A DNA stretch of 64,000 bases, taken from positions 2,342,501 to 2,406,500 of the forward strand of contig NZ_CP121473.1 of NCBI RefSeq assembly GCF_033954455.1, given 5' to 3'. Positions 52,913-60,515 of this stretch are shown one piece after another. Under the pieces are notes generated by a model. The model was not told the DNA's origin. It worked only from the letters and a program-made list of their open reading frames with translations, and made no database searches. The DNA comes from Thiorhodovibrio litoralis (GTDB taxonomy: Bacteria; Pseudomonadota; Gammaproteobacteria; Chromatiales; Chromatiaceae). Position numbers and translations under genes: made by a program. Positions within the stretch are counted from its first letter, which is position 1; each line of letters starts with the position of its first letter.

Positions 52913-53635
52913 ATGCGCCAAGTACTTCGTTCCAGTCTCCCTTGCCTGCTGGCCCTGAGCGGACCGGCGGCGAATGCAACTCTTCCTCTTCCGCCTGATC
53001 TCGCCGATCTCTCAGCCCCGCTGGAGGCCTCGATCCAGCTGCCCGGCAGCGGTGTGCAGATGCTGCAACTGCAAGACCGGGTCGCCTTTCTCAGCGGCAA
53101 CGGTCGCTATGCCTTCACCGGCGATGCCTGGGATCTGTGGCATGGCGAACAACTGACATCGGTCCGCCAGGCGCAGGTACTCGCCAGCCGGGTCGATCTC
53201 AATCGACTCGGGCTTGACCCAGCGGACCTGGGCGCCATCAACCTCGGCTCCCTGGGTACCGACACGCAACCCACCTGGGTCTTCATCGATCCACTGTGCT
53301 CGGCCTGCCAGGAACTGCTCGAGCGTCTCGCGCAAACCGGGACCCCGGCGCACGTCATTCCACTCCCACTCGGCGGCGCTGAATCGGCCCAGGCCGCGCG
53401 TCGTCTGCTCTGCGCGCCATCAACCCACGCCGCCCGATCCGCGTTGCTGGATCACTCCTGGTCCGACCTGCCCGCAGCGACGCCCGACTGCGACACCCAA
53501 CCCCTGGTCAGAGCACTGATCACCGCGCGGCTGCTGGGGATCGATTCCGTCCCGACCTTGATTGCCCCGGACGGGCGCATCCATCGCGGACTCCCCAAGA
53601 ACTTGACCGTCTGGCTGGAAGGAGCGCAGCCATGA
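52913..53635 (+). CDS. dsbC: DsbC-like thioredoxin-fold protein of a conjugation system
   Basis: A 240-residue exported protein with a signal peptide (RSSLPCLLALSGPAANA). A thioredoxin-like domain follows, with the redox motif CSAC in WVFIDPLCSACQELLERL and the cis-proline loop SVPTLIAPDGRIHRGLP. In F- and SXT-type transfer operons a DsbC-like isomerase folds cysteine-rich TraU and TraN in the periplasm, and both are encoded downstream. ATG 52913 follows a GCAGG site. It overlaps the next gene by four bases and is first in the visible operon. Confidence 0.82.
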   Translation: MRQVLRSSLPCLLALSGPAANATLPLPPDLADLSAPLEASIQLPGSGVQMLQLQDRVAFLSGNGRYAFTGDAWDLWHGEQLTSVRQAQVLASRVDLNRLGLDPADLGAINLGSLGTDTQPTWVFIDPLCSACQELLERLAQTGTPAHVIPLPLGGAESAQAARRLLCAPSTHAARSALLDHSWSDLPAATPDCDTQPLVRALITARLLGIDSVPTLIAPDGRIHRGLPKNLTVWLEGAQP

Positions 53636-53841
53636 GAAGGCGCTCCGGCGTTCTCTCCGCGCTGGTCCTCATGCCCCTGTGCCTTTCCGGCTGCGCGGGT
53701 GGTCTCGGTGCCAAGCGCTACGCCTGCGATGGTCTTCCCAGCCGCCCGTTGTGCCTGTCCACCGCCGAGATCTACACCCTGACCGATGGCAATGGCCCAC
53801 CCCCAGCCGAGCGCCGACTGCAACAGGAGAAAGCCCGATGA
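53632..53841 (+). CDS. traV: Small lipoprotein matching the N-terminal part of TraV
   Basis: A 69-residue lipoprotein with lipobox LSGC (Cys at about 22) and the TraV-like segment YACDGLPSRPLCLSTAEIYT then LTDGNGPPP. TraV is the outer-membrane lipoprotein that anchors the TraK/TraB core. Normal TraV is about 170-200 residues, with this cysteine-rich part first. Here the protein ends early and the TraV-like C-terminal segment is encoded by the next gene. Coupled by ATGA overlaps on both sides. Confidence 0.7.
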   Translation: MRRRSGVLSALVLMPLCLSGCAGGLGAKRYACDGLPSRPLCLSTAEIYTLTDGNGPPPAERRLQQEKAR

Positions 53842-54296
53842 TCCGCGTTCGTCAACTCCATCATTCCCTTCTCGCCGTCCTGATCAGCACAGCGCTCTCA
53901 GGCTGCATCACGGCATTGCCGCGCCCCTCTGAAGAAGCCACCTCGGTAATCGTGGCAGGGGAGGGCGTTGTGCGCGAGAGACCTGCGGTCACTCCCAGCG
54001 GTAACCCATCGCCGAGCAAGTCAGCGCAGATGCCAGCGTCCGCCAAACAGCGCCCGCCAACCCCCGTCGCCGAATCCAACCCCACCCGCAAGCCTGCCCA
54101 AGTGATGCGCATCTGGATCGCCCCCTGGGAAGACAGCGCCGGCAATCTCCATGGCGCAAGTCACGTCTTCAGCGAGGTTGTTCCCCGTCGCTGGAGTCTG
54201 GCCTCGGACACCGACACGCCAGCAACCACCGTCCTCACACCCCTGCAAATCCAACCGCGCCAGGTTTCGACTTCCGAATCCGAGCGCAAACCCTAA
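53838..54296 (+). CDS. Second TraV-like lipoprotein (C-terminal part)
   Basis: A 152-residue lipoprotein with its own signal and lipobox (STALSGCIT). A low-complexity Pro/Ser/Ala linker (about 30-85) leads to QVMRIWIAPWEDSAGNLHGA then FSEVVPRRWSLA, the pattern expected for the end of TraV proteins. With the preceding gene it seems to make a TraV split into two separately lipidated proteins. The overlap ATGA and intact lipoboxes argue against a simple frameshift error. Confidence 0.65.
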   Translation: MIRVRQLHHSLLAVLISTALSGCITALPRPSEEATSVIVAGEGVVRERPAVTPSGNPSPSKSAQMPASAKQRPPTPVAESNPTRKPAQVMRIWIAPWEDSAGNLHGASHVFSEVVPRRWSLASDTDTPATTVLTPLQIQPRQVSTSESERKP

Positions 54297-54319
54297 CCCA
54301 ACCCAAGAAGGAGTTACCC

Positions 54320-54670
54320 ATGACCACTGTCTCTAACCAAACGCAGTCCCCAACCAACCCCCTGTCTTCAAGCCCACTGCTGCACGCCGCCCTGATCGGT
54401 ACGCCGCTGCTGGTGCTCTTGTTTCCCGACACCGCGCTGGCCGGCTCCGGCGGCACCGAGTTCCAGGCCACCTACGACATGCTGATCGGCTGGATGACCG
54501 GTCTGCTCGGCCGGATCATCGCGGTGGCCTTCATCATCGTCGGGCTGATCGCCGGTGTCGCGCGCCAGTCGATCATGTCCTTCGCCATCGGCATTTCGGC
54601 CGGTCTTGGCCTGTTCATGGCCCCCGACATCGTCGATGCGGTTGTTTCCGCCACCCTGCCCATCGTCTGA
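54320..54670 (+). CDS. traA: Conjugative pilin-like protein (TraA/VirB2 type)
   Basis: A 116-residue protein. A long leader (about 1-42) ends in FPDTALA before GSGG, a typical signal-peptidase site. The mature 74 residues hold two hydrophobic helices (MLIGWMTGLLGRIIAVAFII then VGLIAGVA, and IMSFAIGISAGLGLFMAPDI then VDAVV), as in TraA/VirB2 pilins. GAAGGAG lies well placed before ATG 54320. A 122-base non-coding gap follows, the largest in the operon, as often seen after pilin genes. Confidence 0.78.
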   Translation: MTTVSNQTQSPTNPLSSSPLLHAALIGTPLLVLLFPDTALAGSGGTEFQATYDMLIGWMTGLLGRIIAVAFIIVGLIAGVARQSIMSFAIGISAGLGLFMAPDIVDAVVSATLPIV

Positions 54671-54792
54671 GCAACGCTTGCTGACTGACCGGCCCTTGTT
54701 AGGACCAAGGCGTGCCGAGCCTGGGCGGGAAACCGCCTCCCATGAATTCACAACCCGTTCCAATTCAAGAATTCAGCGAGGCCACTCCCACC

Positions 54793-54990
54793 ATGCGACA
54801 CCAACGAGGACCCAGACGCCGGCCATCCGCCGTGGCGGTGCTGGATGACCAAGGCCGCTTTCTCGCCCCCTGCAAACCGGCCCGTGCGCGTCAACTGATC
54901 ACCCGCGGTCGCGCCTGGCTGCTGAGCGCGGAGCCGCCGCGGATTCAATTGACCGATCAGCCCCAGCAAGAGACCCCCGACCAGCCATGA
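54793..54990 (+). CDS. Stand-alone RRXRR/PLMP-like small protein in the conjugation operon
   Basis: A 65-residue basic protein (starts at 54712 and 54742 are also possible). Its core VAVLDDQGRFLAPCKPARAR then QLITRGRAWLLS and RIQLT closely resembles the RRXRR (PLMP) domain found at the N-terminus of IscB-type RNA-guided nucleases and related HNH proteins (pattern V-D-x-x-G-K-P-L-M-P-x-x-P-A-R-A-R-K-L-L-x-x-G-K-A). No HNH or RuvC part follows; the frame ends by overlapping traC (ATGA). Whether it is functional on its own is unknown. The N-terminus RHQRGPRRRP suggests nucleic-acid binding. Confidence 0.6.
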   Translation: MRHQRGPRRRPSAVAVLDDQGRFLAPCKPARARQLITRGRAWLLSAEPPRIQLTDQPQQETPDQP

Positions 54991-57389
54991 CCCATCCCGC
55001 CCGTCAGTTTCAGGGCGAGCGCGCAGCGAACCTGTTCAGCCCGCTCGCCTTCGCCCCCGATTGTTTTCTGTTCCACCACGACGACCAGACCCTGGGGTAT
55101 GGCTTTCTCTGTACCCCCCTGGCCGGAGCTGATTCATCCTGTGCCGAGCGTCTCTCGGTCCTGCTCAACCAGGACTGGCCCGCCGGCACCCAGATGCAGG
55201 TGGCCCTCTGGTCCACCCCGGACATCGACCAAGCCCTGGCCGTCATGCTCGGACTGCGTCTGGATCTGGACGAGGGCGTTCTGCGCGAAGCCACCCAGGA
55301 GCGCGCCCAGTTTCTGCGCACCGGCGTGAGCGAGCCCATCATCCCCGGCACCGACGCGCGGGTGCGTGATCTGCGGGTCTTCGTCGGGGTGAAAGTGCCC
55401 ATCGCCGCCATGCTGCCCAACGCGGCCGAGATCGCCCATACCAACGAGCATCGCGCCGAGACCGAGCAGATGCTCAGCACTGCCGGGCTGCGTCCGCAAC
55501 CACTCACCGCTGAGCACTATGTCCGCCTGCTGGGTACCCTGCTCAACTGGGGCGAGGAAGCCTCCTGGCGCCATCGCATCGCCCCGGAGTGCGACCCGAC
55601 TCGCATCCTGCGCGAGCAATTGCTCGATTACGACCATGCCTTGGAGGTCGATGCCGATGGGCTGACCCTTGGGGAGACCCGCGTGCAGGTGCTCTCCTGC
55701 AAGCGCTACCCGGATCAGGTCCACTTCGGCCTGGCAGCGCGCTATCTGGGCGATCCCCTGTCCGGCACCCGGGGCATTCGCCACAACGCCTTGGTCACGC
55801 TGAATCTGTATTTCCCCGACCAGGAACGCCTGCGCAGCCGCATGAAAGGCCAGCGCCAGTGGGCGACCAATACCGCCTATGGCCCGCTGGCCAAGTTTAT
55901 GCCGGAACTGGTCTCGCGCAAGCAGGGGTTCGATGCCTTGTTCGCTGCCTTGGATCAGGGCGACCGCCCGGTGCAGTGTTATCTGAGCCTGGTGCTGTTT
56001 TCCTCTCCGGCCGAGGCGGCGGCGGTCGCTTCCAATGCCATCACCTACTGGCGCGAGCTTGGCTTTCAGCTGATGCGCGATCGCTACTTCGTGCTGCCCT
56101 TATTCCTGCAGGCCTTGCCCTTTGGCATGGACCGCCGGGCGATCCGCGACATGATGCGCTACCGCACCCTGGCGGCACGCCATGCGGTGACTCTGTTGCC
56201 GGTCTTTGGTGACTGGAAAGGCACGCCAACTCCCGTCGTCAATCTGCTCTCGCGCAGCGGACAGCTGATGGGGCTGTCGCTGTTTGATTCCACCAGCAAC
56301 TACAACGCGGTGGTGGCGGCCAGTTCCGGAGCAGGGAAGAGCTTTTTCACCAATGAGCTGATTGCCTCTTCCCTCAGCGCCGGGGCGCGCTGCTGGATTG
56401 TCGATGTCGGGCGCAGTTATCAGAAACTCTGCGAGGCGCTGGGCGGACAGTTCATCGCCTTCAATGCCGCATCAGACATCTGCATCAATCCCTTCGAGCT
56501 AGTGCAGCGCTGGGAGGAAGAAGCCGATGTGGTGCTGGCGATCATCACCGCCATGGCCGCCCCGACCGAGCTGCTGGGGGACTATCGCACCGCCGGGCTG
56601 AAACGGGTGCTCAAGCAGGTCTGGGATGCCCTGGGTCCGAAGATGACGGTGGATGCGATCGCCGATGCCTTGCTCCAGGAAGACGATCCCCGGGTGCAGG
56701 ATATTGGCCGCCAGCTCTATGCCTTCACCAGCCAGGGCGAGTATGGACGCTTCTTCAATGGCACGAACAGCATCCGCTTCACCGCGCCGCTGGTGGTGCT
56801 GGAACTGGAGGAGCTGAAAAGCCGGAGACATCTGCAACAGGTGGTCCTGCTCCAGCTGATCTACCAGATCCAGCAGGCCATGTACCTCGGCGAGCGCGGC
56901 CAGCAGAAGTTGGTGGTGATCGACGAGGCCTGGGACTTGCTCAACCAGGGTGATGTCGGGCGCTTCATCGAATCCGGCTATCGGCGATTCCGGAAATACG
57001 GCGGCGCGGCGGTCACTGTCACCCAGTCACTGGCGGACCTCTATGCCAACCCGGTCGGACGGGCCATTGCCGAGAACAGTGCCAATACCTTCTTGCTGGC
57101 GCAGCCGTCCCAGAGCATTGACCAGCTGGCCCAGGAAAAACGCCTGCCGATTCCTATCCAAGCCGCCGAGTTGCTCAAGACCGTCCATACGGTCCCCGGC
57201 GCCTACTCGGAAATCTTCTGCCTGACCACCATGGGCGGCGGCATTGGCCGACTGGTGGTCGATCCGTTCAGACGCTTGCTCTACAGCACCGCGCCGCAGG
57301 ATGTGGCGGCCTTGGAAAGCTTGAGACAGCAAGGGCTGGATGTGGTCGGAGCCATCCGCCGGCTGCTTTGGGAGCGTGGGCATGGGTGA
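54987..57389 (+). CDS. traC: Type IV secretion ATPase TraC (VirB4 family)
   Basis: An 800-residue VirB4-type ATPase that powers pilus assembly and transfer. N-terminal TraC domain with CFLFHHDDQTLGYGFLCTPL. Walker A ASSGAGKSFFTNELIAS near residue 450, Walker B KLVVIDEAWDLL near 640, and the C-terminal RRFRKYGGAAVTVTQSLADL. Length fits TraC of F/SXT-type systems (about 800-870). The start overlaps the RRXRR gene, and the stop overlaps the next gene by eight bases. Confidence 0.93.
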   Translation: MTHPARQFQGERAANLFSPLAFAPDCFLFHHDDQTLGYGFLCTPLAGADSSCAERLSVLLNQDWPAGTQMQVALWSTPDIDQALAVMLGLRLDLDEGVLREATQERAQFLRTGVSEPIIPGTDARVRDLRVFVGVKVPIAAMLPNAAEIAHTNEHRAETEQMLSTAGLRPQPLTAEHYVRLLGTLLNWGEEASWRHRIAPECDPTRILREQLLDYDHALEVDADGLTLGETRVQVLSCKRYPDQVHFGLAARYLGDPLSGTRGIRHNALVTLNLYFPDQERLRSRMKGQRQWATNTAYGPLAKFMPELVSRKQGFDALFAALDQGDRPVQCYLSLVLFSSPAEAAAVASNAITYWRELGFQLMRDRYFVLPLFLQALPFGMDRRAIRDMMRYRTLAARHAVTLLPVFGDWKGTPTPVVNLLSRSGQLMGLSLFDSTSNYNAVVAASSGAGKSFFTNELIASSLSAGARCWIVDVGRSYQKLCEALGGQFIAFNAASDICINPFELVQRWEEEADVVLAIITAMAAPTELLGDYRTAGLKRVLKQVWDALGPKMTVDAIADALLQEDDPRVQDIGRQLYAFTSQGEYGRFFNGTNSIRFTAPLVVLELEELKSRRHLQQVVLLQLIYQIQQAMYLGERGQQKLVVIDEAWDLLNQGDVGRFIESGYRRFRKYGGAAVTVTQSLADLYANPVGRAIAENSANTFLLAQPSQSIDQLAQEKRLPIPIQAAELLKTVHTVPGAYSEIFCLTTMGGGIGRLVVDPFRRLLYSTAPQDVAALESLRQQGLDVVGAIRRLLWERGHG

Positions 57390-57690
57390 GATTGGAGCGA
57401 AACGAACAAGCTTATCGGGTGCCAGCATGGCCATTCCGGTGCTGGTCGGCGCGTTGGGCGGACTGGTTGGCGCCTTGGTTGCGGATCGGATCGCGGCCGA
57501 GCCGGACAACCAAGCGAACCTTGTTGTCGTGCTGTCCGTCGCCGACTGGCTGCGCGGCGGACAGGACGGTGAGGCGATTCGGACGCTGGCCGAACGGCTA
57601 GCAGAGCATGGCTTTCTGGTGTTGGACGATCAGGCGGTTCTGGCCGCGCCAGAAGAGCTTTACCTCCAGCCGACGGAGGGGCAGCCATGA
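57382..57690 (+). CDS. trbI: TrbI-like small inner-membrane protein
   Basis: A 102-residue protein with one membrane helix (MAIPVLVGALGGLVGALVA) followed by a soluble part, VVVLSVADWLRGGQDGEAIR then AEHGFLVLDDQAVLAAPEEL, with a C-terminal layout like TrbI (F) family proteins that influence pilus retraction. ATG 57382 overlaps the traC stop, and the stop overlaps the peptidase gene by four. Position between traC and the peptidase/traW supports the assignment; sequence similarity alone is modest. Confidence 0.6.
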   Translation: MGEIGAKRTSLSGASMAIPVLVGALGGLVGALVADRIAAEPDNQANLVVVLSVADWLRGGQDGEAIRTLAERLAEHGFLVLDDQAVLAAPEELYLQPTEGQP

Positions 57691-58244
57691 TTGGGTCGGT
57701 GCTCGAATCCAAGTCCCATCCCAAGCCCAAGCCCAGCCACGAACCCTGGGACCGCTTTGCCATGAAAGCCCTGCTGGTGCTGACCGCCATGCTGATTCTC
57801 ATTGGCTATGGCTGCGCGCGCTATCGCATCGGCATCGACGATCAGGTCAGTCAATGTCTGCCACCGTATCGTTGGTATTTGATCGACACCTTTGACCGGC
57901 AGTCCATCAAGCGCGATCAGCTCATCGCCTTCGCGGCGACCGAGGTGATGGCGCCGTATTTCCGTCGCGAGCAGACGATCATCAAGCGGGTTGCCGGGAT
58001 TCCGGGTGACCAGTTATCGGTCACGGCAGAGGGAACGTCCATCAACGGCGTCATGCAGCCGCAGAGCGATCCGGCTTTGGCTAAAGCGCTGGGATTGTCC
58101 GTTGCGGATTTTCTGATTGATCAACTGGCGATCCCAGAGGGTTTTCTCTGGGTCATGGGCGCCACGCGCGACAGCTTCGACTCGCGCTACTGGCGCTTGC
58201 TGCCGGAGAACCAGGTCATCGGGAGGGCGTATGCGCTGTTCTGA
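57687..58244 (+). CDS. S26-type conjugal transfer peptidase (TrhF/TraF-like)
   Basis: A 185-residue membrane protein: one N-terminal helix (ALLVLTAMLILIGYGCARY), then a leader-peptidase-like fold with the general-base lysine in TIIKRVAGIPGDQLSV and the C-terminal substrate loop LWVMGATRDSFDSRYWR. The position that usually carries the nucleophilic serine (in a SxP context) reads QCLPPYRWYL, so a cysteine may take its place. SXT/R391-type operons have such a gene (trhF) between traC and traW, probably for pilin processing. Confidence 0.8.
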   Translation: MIGSVLESKSHPKPKPSHEPWDRFAMKALLVLTAMLILIGYGCARYRIGIDDQVSQCLPPYRWYLIDTFDRQSIKRDQLIAFAATEVMAPYFRREQTIIKRVAGIPGDQLSVTAEGTSINGVMQPQSDPALAKALGLSVADFLIDQLAIPEGFLWVMGATRDSFDSRYWRLLPENQVIGRAYALF

Positions 58245-59502
58245 GATGACGCGGCTGGCAAAAAATAGACAGCTGGGACGGGTCAGCATCCTCGTTGTGA
58301 CAGTGCTGGCCGCCAGCATCGGGCAGGCATCAAACCAGCAGGCGGCCTCGCCGGGAATCGACGCGGAACTGCAAGCCATCCATTCGCGGGCCTCCGAGAT
58401 TTTGTCACAAGTCGATGGCAAGCGACTGCCAGCATGGCTGCAGGATGCCAATGAGCAGTCTGCCGCCTATGCCATCGAAGCGGAAGCGATTGCCAAAGGC
58501 GCTGGTCAGTTGGTGGGGGAGGGGAGTTGTGGCAGCCTGCCGGAGATGCCCGGCAGCATCACCGGAACACTCACCTTCACCCTGTTCGCCTCCCGCTCCC
58601 TCGGCGATGCGCAACTGCGAGACCTGTTCCTGTTCGCCTCAGGTCAACCGGAGACGCAAATCCTGTTTCGCGGCATCGGCGAGGACGAGTCGCTGCTGGA
58701 TTTCATGGCGAGCCTGAAGCCGCTGTTGCAGGACATCGACCAGCCGCCGACGGTGCTGCTCGATCCGACGCCCTTTCGGGCGCATGGCATCGAATCCGTC
58801 CCGACCCTGGTCGCGACCGGACCTGACGGCCAGGAAGTGGCGCGCGTCTCCGGCCTGGCCAGTATTCATTGGCTGCGTTCCGCCCTGGACGAGGGCAAAA
58901 CCGGCGATCTGGGCGTGCGCGGTCCGATCCGGGAGATCGCCGAGCAGGACATCCTCGAGCTGATCCACCAACGCCTGGCGCGCCTGGACTTCGAAACCCT
59001 GGGCGAACGGGCGGTGGCGAGGGCGTTCGATCGTCTGCCGTTCGAGCCCTTGCCCGCCGCCGGCGAAGACAGGGAACGCTGGATCGATCCAACCATCACG
59101 GCGGGGGCGGATGTGCATCTACCCGATGGCACGCTGCTGGTCCGAGCGGGGGATTCGGTCAATCCGCTGGACAAGCTTCCCTTTACCCAGCGCCTGGTCA
59201 TCTTCGATGCATCCGATAGCCGCCAAGTCGCCTTCGCGCACTCCCTGGCCAGCGAAGCCTCGGACAAACCCACAACATTCCTGCTGACCGGAGCCCACCG
59301 CAAAGGCGGCTGGAACGCGCTGACCCGGGTGATGGAGTTGCTCGATCGCCGGGTCTTTCTGCTCACCCCGGAGATGCGAGAACGCTTCGCCCTGGACAGG
59401 GTTCCCGCCATCATCGAGGCAGTGGGACGGCAGTTCCGGGTGCGGGAAGTGGCGATGGTTGGGCAGGTCGAACCGGATATCGCCAGGAGCGAGATGGAAT
59501 GA
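58231..59502 (+). CDS. traW: TrbC-TraW fusion pilus-assembly protein
   Basis: A 423-residue periplasmic protein. After a signal segment (RVSILVVTVLAASIGQA) the N-terminal half is TrbC-like (LFLFASGQPETQILFRGIGE and ESVPTLVATGPDGQEVARVS). The C-terminal half is TraW-like (GVRGPIREIAEQDILELIHQ, WIDPTITAGADVHLPDGTLL and AGDSVNPLDKLPFTQRLVIF). In F these are two proteins; in SXT-like systems they are fused, as here. ATG 58231 has GGGAGG upstream; ATG 58246 is the alternative. It overlaps both neighbours. Confidence 0.86.
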   Translation: MRCSEMTRLAKNRQLGRVSILVVTVLAASIGQASNQQAASPGIDAELQAIHSRASEILSQVDGKRLPAWLQDANEQSAAYAIEAEAIAKGAGQLVGEGSCGSLPEMPGSITGTLTFTLFASRSLGDAQLRDLFLFASGQPETQILFRGIGEDESLLDFMASLKPLLQDIDQPPTVLLDPTPFRAHGIESVPTLVATGPDGQEVARVSGLASIHWLRSALDEGKTGDLGVRGPIREIAEQDILELIHQRLARLDFETLGERAVARAFDRLPFEPLPAAGEDRERWIDPTITAGADVHLPDGTLLVRAGDSVNPLDKLPFTQRLVIFDASDSRQVAFAHSLASEASDKPTTFLLTGAHRKGGWNALTRVMELLDRRVFLLTPEMRERFALDRVPAIIEAVGRQFRVREVAMVGQVEPDIARSEME

Positions 59503-60515
59503 ATCGCTCCTCCCAGTATCTTCTCGCTGGCCTTGCGCTGCCAATCAGCGTCACCGCTCCAACCCAAGCCGAGGACGCCACCTGCCCGGATGCCGAGTTG
59601 CTGAGCGAAAAGCTCATCACCGATGTCTGCTGGTCCTGTCTGTTCCCGGTGCGTATCGCCGGAGTGCCCATTGGCGGGGGCCACATTCCCGCTGGCGTGA
59701 CCGATCAAGTGGTCTGCGTCTGTCCCGATCCGCTCGGCATCCCCAAACCGGGGTTCACCATCGGGATGTGGGAACCGGCGCGCATCATCGAAATGGTGCG
59801 CAATCCCACTTGCGCTCCCTCCCTGGGCGGCATCCGCTTGCCATTCGGCGATGTGCGCCTGCTCGGCAGCGGCGGAAACAGCGAGGAGGACAGCAGCGAC
59901 ACGGCTTTCTACAGCGTCCATGTCTATGCCTTCCCGTTGCTGGTGATGCTCGATCTGCTCTACGACGACCGCTGCAACCCGGATGGCTTTAGCGAGCTGG
60001 ATATCCTGCATTTCTCTGAGCTCGACCCGACCTGGAACAACTCCGAACTGGCGTTCTTCACCCATCCCGAAGCGGCCTGGCTGACCTCCCCGCCGGCGCT
60101 GGCTGCCTGCCTGGCCGATGGCGTCTCCGCCACGGCCGGCACGCCATTGGATGAACTCTTCTGGTGCGCCGGCACCTGGGGCTTGCTTTATCCCTTCGCG
60201 GGGGCGCAACCGACGCTGGGCTCACGTCCGCGCGCCACCTCGCTGTCGGCCACCCGCACCATGGCCGCGCTGCATCGCCGGGGATTTGCCCGGCGCACCA
60301 TGGGCGATGACGCCCTGTGCAAGGCCCCCATCGCACCCTTCCTGCCCAAGAGCCAATACAAGTTCTCCATGTTCTACCCGCTGCCGGAAGCCAACAGCAG
60401 TCATGTGATTGGCGAGAGTCCGTTCCGCTGGGGCATCCATCGCACTTATCCCGGTCCGGGTGAGGATCATCTCTACATCCTTTGGCGATGGCAGGACTGC
60501 TGTGCGACCCTCTGA
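59499..60515 (+). CDS. traU: Conjugal transfer protein TraU
   Basis: A 338-residue exported, cysteine-rich protein required for mating-pair formation. Signal peptide (YLLAGLALPISVTAPTQA) then LITDVCWSCLFPVRIAGVPI, VCVCPDPLGIPKPGFTIGMW, VMLDLLYDDRCNPDGFSELD, SELDPTWNNSELAFFTHPEA and SPFRWGIHRTYPG, all typical of TraU. Many cysteines (WSC, VCVC, QDCC) explain the DsbC gene in the operon. It overlaps traW by four bases and traN by 14. Confidence 0.93.
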   Translation: MNRSSQYLLAGLALPISVTAPTQAEDATCPDAELLSEKLITDVCWSCLFPVRIAGVPIGGGHIPAGVTDQVVCVCPDPLGIPKPGFTIGMWEPARIIEMVRNPTCAPSLGGIRLPFGDVRLLGSGGNSEEDSSDTAFYSVHVYAFPLLVMLDLLYDDRCNPDGFSELDILHFSELDPTWNNSELAFFTHPEAAWLTSPPALAACLADGVSATAGTPLDELFWCAGTWGLLYPFAGAQPTLGSRPRATSLSATRTMAALHRRGFARRTMGDDALCKAPIAPFLPKSQYKFSMFYPLPEANSSHVIGESPFRWGIHRTYPGPGEDHLYILWRWQDCCATL

